From Armatimonadota bacterium (lineage in GTDB: Bacteria; Armatimonadota; UBA5829): a stretch of 56,162 bases of DNA. The DNA is taken from NCBI GenBank assembly GCA_039679645.1, contig JBDKUO010000015.1, positions 1 to 56,162 of the forward strand, in the 5' to 3' direction. Position 1 is the stretch's first letter; each line of letters opens with the position of its first letter. The notes under the pieces are model-generated. The model was not told the origin of the DNA, ran no database searches, and was given only the letters and a program-made list of their open reading frames with translations. This document shows positions 25,008 to 31,844 of this stretch, one piece after another. A program made the position numbers and the translations under genes.

Positions 25008-26417
25008 TCATACAAGTTTATATTTCTTGCGTATATACCGGTCGATCCCTGCAGCGGCAACCTTGCCTGCGCCCATGGCCGATATGACTGTCGCTTCACC
25101 GGTCACTGCGTCGCCGCCCGCGAATACTCCTGGGATGCTGGTCATGCCGGTCTCGGCGTCGATGCAGATTCCGCCCCACTTCTCGCATGTCAAGCCGTCC
25201 GTGGTGGTCCTGATCAGCGGGTTCGGGTTCTGACCCAGAGCGACGATGACCGTGTCGCACTCGATCTCAAACTCGCTTCCGGGGACTGCTACAGGCCGAC
25301 GCCTGCCCGAGTCATCCGGCTCACCGAGTTCCATCCGCAGGCATTCCATTGCCCGCACCGCGCCCTTTTCGTCGCCTATAAAGCGCTTGGGGTTTGTGAG
25401 GAGCTTGAAGATCACGCCTTCTTCCTCAGCGTTCTCGGTCTCTTCGGCTCTGGCTGGCATCTCCTCGCGCCCGCGTCGGTAGACAATTGTCACCTGCTGT
25501 GCGCCGATTCTCAGAGCCGTTCGAGTGCAGTCCATAGCTGTGTTTCCCGCGCCGATGATGCAGGCCTTCTTGGGCAGCTTGATCGGGGTCGCGTAGTCTT
25601 CACGATTGGCGCGCATCAGGTTGATCCGGGTCAGCCACTCGTTGCCTGAGTAGATACCGGAGAGGTTTTCGCCGGGGATTCCCATCAGCTTGGGAGCGCC
25701 CGCGCCCGTCCCGACAAACACAGCGTCAAAGCCTTCCTTGAGCAGGTCTTCGAGCTTAAACGTCCGCCCGACAATGATATTCGTGAGGATCGTGACCCCC
25801 AGTGACTTCACATATTCGACCTCGCGATCCAGAATCGTGCGCGGAAGCCTGAACTCGGGGATTCCGTAGCGCAGCACGCCGCCTGTCTTGTGCAGCGCCT
25901 CAAAGATCGTGACCTTGTAGCCGGTCTTGGCGAGGTCTCCCGCCACGGTAAGCCCCGCCGGTCCGCACCCGACCACGGCTATCTTATATTTGGCAAGGTC
26001 AGGGTCCTCGGGCTTGGGAGCGCCGGAGCCGTTTGAGTGCGCAGCCTGATAGTCGGCCGCAAAGCGCTCCAGTCGACCCACAGCCACAGGCTCGCCCTTC
26101 TTGCCGAGCACACAAAACTTCTCGCACTGGTTCTCCTGAGGGCACACGCGCCCGCATACGGCCGGCAGTGAGTTGGTCTTCTTGATCTCATCAGCGGCGG
26201 CGTTATAGTCCTTTTCTTTGATGTGCTCGATGAACGTGGGAATGTTAACATTTACCGGGCAGCCGGACACACACGGCTTGGCCTTGCAGTTGAGGCAGCG
26301 CTCAGCCTCGTCGAGAGCGGTCTGCTCGTCGTAGCCCATGGCCACCTCGTCAAAGCTGGTTATACGCTTGGCCGCGTCCTGATGCGGCATCGGATTTCTT
26401 GGTCCGCCCTTGGCCAT
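25008..26417 (-). CDS. nfnB: NfnB/GltD-type FAD-dependent NADPH oxidoreductase subunit
   Basis: With NfnA this subunit makes the NADH-dependent reduced ferredoxin:NADP+ oxidoreductase, which couples NADH and ferredoxin oxidation to NADP+ reduction by electron bifurcation or confurcation. The 469-residue product has an N-terminal 4Fe-4S domain (AERCLNCKAKPCVSGCP and VCGRVCPQENQC). An FAD site VVGCGPAGLTVAGDLAKTG and an NADPH site IIGAGNTAMDCTRTALRIG follow, and the C-terminal FAD closure is GVFAGGDAVTGEATVISAMG. Glutamate synthase small chain is the alternative, but no glutamate synthase large chain is nearby and the NfnA partner overlaps it by one base (TAATG). SudA-type names refer to the same family. 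Confidence 0.92.
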   Translation of the reverse strand: MAKGGPRNPMPHQDAAKRITSFDEVAMGYDEQTALDEAERCLNCKAKPCVSGCPVNVNIPTFIEHIKEKDYNAAADEIKKTNSLPAVCGRVCPQENQCEKFCVLGKKGEPVAVGRLERFAADYQAAHSNGSGAPKPEDPDLAKYKIAVVGCGPAGLTVAGDLAKTGYKVTIFEALHKTGGVLRYGIPEFRLPRTILDREVEYVKSLGVTILTNIIVGRTFKLEDLLKEGFDAVFVGTGAGAPKLMGIPGENLSGIYSGNEWLTRINLMRANREDYATPIKLPKKACIIGAGNTAMDCTRTALRIGAQQVTIVYRRGREEMPARAEETENAEEEGVIFKLLTNPKRFIGDEKGAVRAMECLRMELGEPDDSGRRRPVAVPGSEFEIECDTVIVALGQNPNPLIRTTTDGLTCEKWGGICIDAETGMTSIPGVFAGGDAVTGEATVISAMGAGKVAAAGIDRYIRKKYKLV

Positions 26418-27310
26418 TACTTGCCACCTCCGTTTGATGAGAATGCCTCTCGCGCAGACTTCTCCTGGTCGAAGTAGAACGACTTGCGAGCCTTGAGCTC
26501 ATCCCAGTCTACCTGGTGAGCGTCGAAGTCCGGGCCGTCCACACAGGTGAACATGGTCTTGCCGCCGACGGTCACCCTGCAGCCGCCGCACATGCCGGTG
26601 CCGTCGACCATGATCGGGTCCAGCGAGACTATAGTCTTTACGCCGTAAGGCTCAGTGGTCTTGGCAACAAAGCGCATCATAGGCAGCGGGCCGATCGCGA
26701 TCACTATATTGACCGTCTGCTTATCCATGATGTCCTTCAGCGCATCGGTGACCAGGCCCTTGCGGCCGTAGGAGCCGTCGTCCGTGGTGATGAACTGCTC
26801 ATCGGCGATGGCTGCCATTTCTTTTTCCAGTATGATGAGCGACTTCTCACGCGCGCCTATGATAGTGATCAGATGATTGCCTGCTTTTTTAAGCGCCGCT
26901 GCGACGGGCCTGGCGATGGCTGTTCCGACTCCTCCGCCGATCACTACAGCCGTGCCGTAGTTTTCGATGGGGGTGGGGTGGCCGAGTGGGCCGGATATAC
27001 TGGGTATGTCCTCGCCGACCTTCAGCCCGCCGAGCTCCATTGTGCTGCGCCCGATCTCCTGGAATATGATCGTGATAGTGCCCTTATCGGGGTTCATATC
27101 AGAGATGGTCAGGGGGATTCTCTCGCTCTTTTCGCCTGCCCATATCATCACGAACTGCCCCGCCTTTGCAGACCGTGCAATCAGTGGCGCACTGATCTCG
27201 AGCAGAGTCAGTACCGGCGAGAGTTTCTCTTTACGGACTATCGTGTTCCTTACGCTGTCGGGAGTCAGGTCCGCAAGCCTGCAAACGCTCCCGTCCGAGT
27301 GGTTGCTCAT
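26417..27310 (-). CDS. nfnA: NfnA-type FAD/NAD-binding subunit with 2Fe-2S
   Basis: The 297-residue product belongs to the dihydroorotate dehydrogenase electron-transfer/sulfide dehydrogenase family. It has an N-terminal FAD domain (SERIPLTISDMNPDKGTITI), an NAD domain (VVIGGGVGTAIARPVAAALK) and a C-terminal 2Fe-2S loop, MCGGCRVTVGGKTMFTCVDG. It oxidises NADH and passes electrons to NfnB. The start at 27310 is chosen because TTGGAGG ends six bases upstream; a TTG start four codons earlier would use the ribosome site as coding sequence. Its stop overlaps the nfnB start by one base. Confidence 0.92.
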   Translation of the reverse strand: MSNHSDGSVCRLADLTPDSVRNTIVRKEKLSPVLTLLEISAPLIARSAKAGQFVMIWAGEKSERIPLTISDMNPDKGTITIIFQEIGRSTMELGGLKVGEDIPSISGPLGHPTPIENYGTAVVIGGGVGTAIARPVAAALKKAGNHLITIIGAREKSLIILEKEMAAIADEQFITTDDGSYGRKGLVTDALKDIMDKQTVNIVIAIGPLPMMRFVAKTTEPYGVKTIVSLDPIMVDGTGMCGGCRVTVGGKTMFTCVDGPDFDAHQVDWDELKARKSFYFDQEKSAREAFSSNGGGK

Positions 27311-27331
27311 TGAAACCTCCAATAAAATAGT

Positions 27332-27361
27332 GGAGAGTTGAAAGTGGAAAGTGGAAAGTCC
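27332..27361. repeat. GGAAAGT heptamer array
   Basis: GGAGAGT, TGAAAGT, GGAAAGT and GGAAAGT lie at strict 7-bp period upstream of nfnA. CC and AGAACCACCATTCTCC follow. The array at 40470 ends in GAGAGCC and then carries GGAGAATGGTGG, the reverse complement of that same last segment. Confidence 0.8.
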
Positions 27362-27376
27362 AGAACCACCATTCTC

Positions 27377-27640
27377 CTAATCCTCTCCCTCAGGAGAGGG
27401 GACTTGCGCTTCGATTATTTCTCTGCTTTTATCCGCATATCGCCTGGGCACGACTACATCTCCCCAATAACCCACGCTCGTCTTGAATACCCCATCATAC
27501 ATAGGCACCATGCGCGATTCGAGCACCACGGGTATATTCTCACCCTCAAGTATGCCCTTGACGATATTAGCCGTGACTTCATCGGGCGCTCTGAATACGA
27601 CTACAAGATTTTCGCCCTGACCATGATCTTCAGTATTCAT
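27377..27640 (-). CDS. DUF2007 small signal-transducing-type protein
   Basis: The 87-residue product is a single DUF2007 domain: LVVVFRAPDEVTANIVKGIL, then ENIPVVLESRMVP, then GVFKTSVGYWGDVVVPRRYA and a closing helix. The fold is related to nitrogen-regulator-like small domains, but no function is established. The last residues VPSPEGED are encoded by a short GAGAGG/CCTCTCC palindrome, so the C-terminus has been written by a repeat. The ATG overlaps the stop of the upstream membrane-anchored paralogue by one base (TAATG), implying coupled translation. Confidence 0.88.
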   Translation of the reverse strand: MNTEDHGQGENLVVVFRAPDEVTANIVKGILEGENIPVVLESRMVPMYDGVFKTSVGYWGDVVVPRRYADKSREIIEAQVPSPEGED

Positions 27641-28311
27641 TATCTCACCCTATTGGTCGCGGACGGATATTTTTTAGCTGTGCCATAAATAAACGCTATT
27701 GCAGCAAGCACATTAACAGCCGCCGCGATATTTGCGGATATAGGAATTACACTAACAGACCGCAGACCCAATAATAACAAAGCAAATGCGCCAACATAAA
27801 TATATTGTCCGATAACCTTGTGGTCCTTCTGATATTGCTCGGGGACATATTTGACCGAACCGGTTATGTACCAAGCATATAGCAGGCTACCAAAGCACAT
27901 GCAAAAAGTCATATAGGCCTGCAAGAGACTATCGCCACATAAGTTGCACAGCCCTACACCACAAAACACTAATGCCATGAATGCACAAGGTATACGTAAG
28001 CTTCCAGATGAATAGCCTTTTTCCCACTTCAGAGATTTTGTCTGTGCTGTGTTTTCTTCAGGCTGATATGCCGAGATCAGTTCAAGACTTTTCTCAATAT
28101 CCGAAGCCGCGACCGCAACACTGCCCCATTGTCTGGTCTGCATGCGCTCGATTGAGTCCGCTATAGCAGCACGTTCACTCCAGGTTGTCGTCGATGTGAT
28201 TATGGTAGCAGCAATGCCCTCGCTTTCAAGCAGGCCCGCGACGATATTGGCAGTCGCTTCATCCGGCGCGCTGAAGACCGATATAAGGTTATTGTCCTGG
28301 TTCTCGCTCAT
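27640..28311 (-). CDS. DUF2007-like domain fused to a four-helix membrane domain
   Basis: The 223-residue product has an N-terminal copy of the domain in the next gene: LISVFSAPDEATANIVAGLL, EGIAATIITSTTTW, then WGSVAVAASDIEKSLELI. A charged linker and four hydrophobic segments follow at about residues 107-127, 129-153, 167-189 and 191-210. The pair of a soluble and a membrane-attached version of one domain suggests a shared ligand or partner, but the role is unknown. AGGTG precedes the ATG on the minus strand. Confidence 0.8.
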   Translation of the reverse strand: MSENQDNNLISVFSAPDEATANIVAGLLESEGIAATIITSTTTWSERAAIADSIERMQTRQWGSVAVAASDIEKSLELISAYQPEENTAQTKSLKWEKGYSSGSLRIPCAFMALVFCGVGLCNLCGDSLLQAYMTFCMCFGSLLYAWYITGSVKYVPEQYQKDHKVIGQYIYVGAFALLLLGLRSVSVIPISANIAAAVNVLAAIAFIYGTAKKYPSATNRVR

Positions 28312-28349
28312 TGCCGCACCTAATACTGTTACCTATTACTTATCGCCTG

Positions 28350-28760
28350 CTATCTTGACTTTACCCTCATCATCCGGGCAGTCGCCTCAGCTATGACTTG
28401 ACCATTCTCGTCAGTCGCGCGAGCGGAGCAGTCGATTATCCGGTGGTTCTCGGAGACTATCCGTCCGGCAAAGCGCAGTCTTGCACCTGTGGGCGCAGGC
28501 CGCTTCATTCGCACGGTCAGCTCTGCAGTCACCGCATTGCACCCCAGTTCATATACGGCGCGCGCCATTACTTCGTCCAAAACCGTACAGACTATACCGC
28601 CGTGGGTGATACCGAGCCAGCCCTGATGCTCCTTAGCAGGTGTGAAATAGGTGACGTACTCTCCATCCTCCTGCCCGAACTCCAGATGAAGACCGATGGG
28701 GTTGGACTTGCCGCATGCGAAGCAGCCGTCGTCATTATTTAGTTGCGAGATCTCACTCAT
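28350..28760 (-). CDS. PaaI-type hotdog-fold thioesterase
   Basis: The 136-residue product is a single hotdog domain likely to hydrolyse an acyl-CoA. The segments are CFACGKSNPIGLHLEF at the start, HQGWLGITHGGIVCTVLDEV (the HGG catalytic region) and LTVRMKRPAPTGARLRFAG. The start at 28760 lies only 12 bases from a TATAAT box on the same strand, so the mRNA may be nearly leaderless. A longer in-frame extension upstream would cross the promoter and is unlikely. Confidence 0.88.
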   Translation of the reverse strand: MSEISQLNNDDGCFACGKSNPIGLHLEFGQEDGEYVTYFTPAKEHQGWLGITHGGIVCTVLDEVMARAVYELGCNAVTAELTVRMKRPAPTGARLRFAGRIVSENHRIIDCSARATDENGQVIAEATARMMRVKSR

Positions 28761-28772
28761 ATTATTGTGGTA

Positions 28773-28800
28773 ATTATAGCACAGGAAAAAGAATAGGCAA
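28773..28800 (-). promoter_or_regulatory. Promoter of the thioesterase gene
   Basis: On the minus strand TTGCCT (28795-28800) is followed after 16 bp by TATAAT (28773-28778). The predicted start of transcription falls about six bases before the ATG at 28760. Confidence 0.65.
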
Positions 28801-28962
28801 CTGGTCAATCCAATCAGGTAATATTGAGCCCGCCTCGCATACTTTCTTCTCGAAATTGGTACATACTCTGCATGCCGCTGGAACTTACGCTTGTGAATGA
28901 TTCAAAGGTGGTTTGTAAGCATCGTTCCCGCAGCATCTGAAACAGAGCGGTGACAGTTCCGG

Positions 28963-28992
28963 GCTCTCAGCTCTCCACTCTCCGCTCTCAGC
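28963..28992. repeat. GCTCTCA heptamer array
   Basis: GCTCTCA, GCTCTCC, ACTCTCC and GCTCTCA follow at 7-bp period, preceded by TTCCGG. It is the opposite-strand form of the GAGAGTG/GAGAGCC arrays at 40470 and 46552. Confidence 0.8.
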
Positions 28993-29012
28993 TATTTCAG
29001 GAGGTGCGAACG

Positions 29013-29210
29013 ATGAGAAGCCGAATGGTCAAAAGTACGGCCAACCTGATGGACTTCTTAAAGGATGTGGACTACCCCGCAAGCAAAGACGAGATCATAG
29101 CTCTTGCGGAGGATCACATGGTCGCCAAAGATATCATGAGCAGGCTGGACCAGCTCCCGGACAGGGAATATATCAGCCTTGCCGATGTCACCAGCGAGGT
29201 GCCTGTTTGA
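29013..29210 (+). CDS. DUF2795 small protein
   Basis: The 65-residue product matches DUF2795: LMDFLKDVDYPASKDEIIAL then MSRLDQLPDREYISLADVTS. These small acidic proteins are common in Actinobacteria and Chloroflexi and have no assigned role. ATG at 29013 follows a strong AGGAGGTG at 28999-29006, which excludes the longer upstream frame that runs through a heptamer array. It is followed by the AGTxxAAA octamer hairpin. Confidence 0.88.
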   Translation: MRSRMVKSTANLMDFLKDVDYPASKDEIIALAEDHMVAKDIMSRLDQLPDREYISLADVTSEVPV

Positions 29211-29322
29211 GTCGAAAAGTTAAAAAGTCGAAAAGTCAAAAAGTTAGAAAGTGGGATTGCCAGGGCGGAGGCTGTGTGATTATAGCAACTTTTTGACTTT
29301 CAAACTTTCAGACTTTTTGACT
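29210..29322. repeat. Octamer arrays AGTxxAAA / TTTxxACT forming a hairpin
   Basis: AGT recurs at 29210, 29218, 29226, 29234, 29242 and 29250, a strict 8-bp period. On the other side ACT recurs at 29288, 29296, 29304, 29312 and 29320. The arms are about 45 and 35 bases and largely complementary. The element exactly fills the gap between two convergent stop codons. Confidence 0.9.
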
Positions 29323-29324
29323 AA

Positions 29325-30959
29325 TTAGAATTCTACGGCTGCCTGGATCGCAGGGTCGAGGCCGGGAAGCTGTGCGGCGTATTCTGCTCTGTCGAGCCTG
29401 ATAGCTGCTATTGAGGCGTCGATACGGTCCTGAGTATAGTGCCGATCCAGGTCGAATTTGGTTATATCCATGCCATCTACATATTCAGGCGTCTGGACCA
29501 TCCAATTCGCATCCTCTTGCCATTTGATTGTGCCTCTTGCAATGCTTCTTATGATCGAGGCCATTTCGGGTATCTGGACGCGCGTCACTTTTTGAAGCAC
29601 GCGCCTTGTCCCATCCAGTCCGTGCTCGACTATCTCTCCGACGCCGCCGGTGTTGAGCATATAGCACTCGATTTGGTCGCCATTGGCCTTGAGCATCTGA
29701 TAGAACCTGTTGCAGTCCTCCGATGCTTCGCCGATGACCAGTGGGCTGGCGCTGATCCCGCGGGTGGGGGTTCCAGGCCCCTGCTGATCACTTCCGGATG
29801 CATCAATTGATTCGCTCAGCATAAATGCCACTGCCGCCTGCTCGCATGTAAGCTTGCTTACAATGGGCACAACAGCATTGCTGCGCGTCATAAACACCAT
29901 AATCAGCCCGTCCAGTTCATCTATCGGCGGCATGTTGATCGAGTCACTGCAGTAGGGCGACAGCGCACCGCGCTGGACCAGGCCATGGCCGTTGGCTGTG
30001 AGAGTCCGGTCCTCAAAATAGACGTTGCCGAGGTAGTCGACCATCACATTTTCAAGGATCGCATCCTCCTGGACAGCCGCGTCATAGAGCAGTGGCTGAG
30101 TCTCAGGGCTGAGGTTTTCGGTCTTTATATAGAAAGCCTTTTCACTGCCCAGAGCCGATCCGTCACGCTTCCAGAATACTACATCGTCCTGCAATATCTC
30201 GATGCCCTCGCCGGGCGCAGTGAGGTCATGATTGTGGCATGAGTGGGTGGTCTTGCCTGTTGCTGCAATCCCGAACATCATCATCCCAAGCTTGCGGATA
30301 TTTTCTTCTGTGCTGCGCGCTTTGAGGATTTTTGTGCCGGCATGCAACCCGAGCATGCCCTTTTCCTTTGCGCGCCACATTGCCATTCTCAAGAATGCGT
30401 TTTTGGCTTCGCCGAAATAATCGGTGCCCAGGACATATGTGACCCCGATCTCAGGAAAGACCAGCACCTGGCGGTCCTTTTCCTGCCACTCGGGGATGAA
30501 GACCACTGTCAGGTCGGGTTCACGGTCAGCAATCGGCGGGAAGAGACTCTCCATAACCATATGCGCCACGCGTATGCCGTCCCTGCGATATTTGGAGACG
30601 TAAAATGCGCACTGTGGAGTGAAGTCGCTGTCCTTGCCCAACGTGCCGGATGTGTGTACCATAGGAGCTTTTTTCAGATACTCATGGACCGATCTGATTG
30701 TCTGCAGCGCGCCTTTTTTGATGTCGCGTTTCTTTTGCGTGTAGACCCCGGTTTCCACGTGCTCGCTGCCCAGATACACTGTGAGGGCCGTGCTGAGGGT
30801 CTTGGCAGATGAGACATAGTTGCAGCTTCCGAATACTGTGCGCCTGCAGAACTTCTCTGCGCGCATTTTTATTTCTTCAGGCATCAGGCGCTCTACATTC
30901 GGCTGTGCGCCAAGCCCCCCGGCTACAAGTTTTATCTCATCCAGAATTGCTTTATCCAA
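29325..30959 (-). CDS. pckA: Phosphoenolpyruvate carboxykinase (ATP-type), divergent
   Basis: The enzyme interconverts oxaloacetate plus ATP with PEP, CO2 and ADP in gluconeogenesis. The 544-residue length and overall layout fit the ATP-dependent family. The nucleotide P-loop reads MFGIAATGKTTHS at about residues 228-240, where most members have GLSGTGKTT, and the second kinase motif is LQDDVVFW instead of IGDDEHxW. The segment RGISASPLVIGEASEDCNRF near residue 390 and the final NTGGVG region retain the family's C-terminal plan. TTG at 30959 is the likely start, with GAGG seven bases upstream. Divergence at the nucleotide site could mean altered nucleotide specificity. Confidence 0.88.
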   Translation of the reverse strand: MDKAILDEIKLVAGGLGAQPNVERLMPEEIKMRAEKFCRRTVFGSCNYVSSAKTLSTALTVYLGSEHVETGVYTQKKRDIKKGALQTIRSVHEYLKKAPMVHTSGTLGKDSDFTPQCAFYVSKYRRDGIRVAHMVMESLFPPIADREPDLTVVFIPEWQEKDRQVLVFPEIGVTYVLGTDYFGEAKNAFLRMAMWRAKEKGMLGLHAGTKILKARSTEENIRKLGMMMFGIAATGKTTHSCHNHDLTAPGEGIEILQDDVVFWKRDGSALGSEKAFYIKTENLSPETQPLLYDAAVQEDAILENVMVDYLGNVYFEDRTLTANGHGLVQRGALSPYCSDSINMPPIDELDGLIMVFMTRSNAVVPIVSKLTCEQAAVAFMLSESIDASGSDQQGPGTPTRGISASPLVIGEASEDCNRFYQMLKANGDQIECYMLNTGGVGEIVEHGLDGTRRVLQKVTRVQIPEMASIIRSIARGTIKWQEDANWMVQTPEYVDGMDITKFDLDRHYTQDRIDASIAAIRLDRAEYAAQLPGLDPAIQAAVEF

Positions 30960-30986
30960 TGGTAAACCTCATGTTTTATCGGCTGC

Positions 30987-31691
30987 TTATTTTAGGCACT
31001 GATAGAACCCGCGGAACCCGGTCTTGCCATATTTCTTATTGACAATGGTAAAACCGGCGCGCTCTATCATGCCTTCCATTATCCAGTCGCAAGTAGGAAA
31101 CTCATCCCGCATAAGCACAGCCATAATATTACGCCCGTTCGCATCGACGCTGCCTTTATTCCTTTCGATGAGGTCATCGAGTACTTGCGGGTATTGATTG
31201 ACTTCGAAAGAGAGCACGTGGTCTTCAAAATGCATCTTGCCGCCGGGTTTGAGCATTGCATACATACGATTGACGGCTACCTGTTTCCAAAAGTCGGGCA
31301 GATGGTGCAGTGCGCCGCAGCATACCACACCGTCAAGCGGCGTACTCGCATGTTCATAGGTCAGAAAGCCTGCTGTGTGAAATTCGATATTGGTTAGGCC
31401 TATTTCCCGAGCCAGTTTTGCAGCCAGATCCGTCATTGCAGGAGAAATGTCTACTGCGATGACTTTTTTACAGCGTGCAGCCGCTGCCATTGCAAATGAA
31501 CCGAACCCCGCACCGAAGTCCAGAACGACCTTGCTATCATCAAGGTCGAGGTAGTTCAGTATGAAATCATTGACGGCGTCTCTATCCTGGCTGCGGCTTC
31601 GCTGCTCATACGCGGCTGCTTCTTGGACCTGGCTGTAATCCGTGCCGAAAGTCTTCACTTCGTCATACAGCCACTCGGGAATTTTGTCCAT
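30987..31691 (-). CDS. Class I SAM-dependent methyltransferase
   Basis: The product of 234 residues carries the SAM-binding glycine motif VVLDFGAGFGSFAMAAAARC and the acidic end of strand 2 in KVIAVDISPAMTDLA. Motif IV-like GVVCCGALHHLPDFW and the late MLKPGGKMHFEDHVLSFEV follow. The substrate is unknown. ATG at 31691 is preceded by GTGGAGG with a six-base gap. It lies downstream of the fucosidase fusion gene on the same strand, separated by two hairpins. Confidence 0.88.
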   Translation of the reverse strand: MDKIPEWLYDEVKTFGTDYSQVQEAAAYEQRSRSQDRDAVNDFILNYLDLDDSKVVLDFGAGFGSFAMAAAARCKKVIAVDISPAMTDLAAKLAREIGLTNIEFHTAGFLTYEHASTPLDGVVCCGALHHLPDFWKQVAVNRMYAMLKPGGKMHFEDHVLSFEVNQYPQVLDDLIERNKGSVDANGRNIMAVLMRDEFPTCDWIMEGMIERAGFTIVNKKYGKTGFRGFYQCLK

Positions 31692-31786
31692 GCCAATCCT
31701 CCACACTGCTACATGACTTTACCACTTAAAGCTGCCGGTGACAAGCCTGCCGGTAAGACCCTAATCGGGCGTTATTTCCTGTTGAT

Positions 31787-31843
31787 GGGTAAGGATCTCC
31801 GAATCCTTACCCACAAGCCAGTGCCGGATCTCCGAATCCGGCA
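31787..31843. repeat. Tandem hairpin pair with identical loops
   Basis: GGGTAAGGAT/ATCCTTACCC (31787-31796, 31803-31812) and TGCCGGAT/ATCCGGCA (31822-31829, 31836-31843) enclose the same six-base loop CTCCGA. Outer stems are unrelated. The pair starts two bases after the stop of the fucosidase fusion gene, read on the minus strand. Confidence 0.85.
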
Positions 31844-31844
31844 A

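Noticed and set aside
25008-26417. Annotation as glutamate synthase small subunit (GltD).
   Set aside because: No large subunit is nearby, and the one-base overlap with an NfnA-type 2Fe-2S flavoprotein points to NfnAB.
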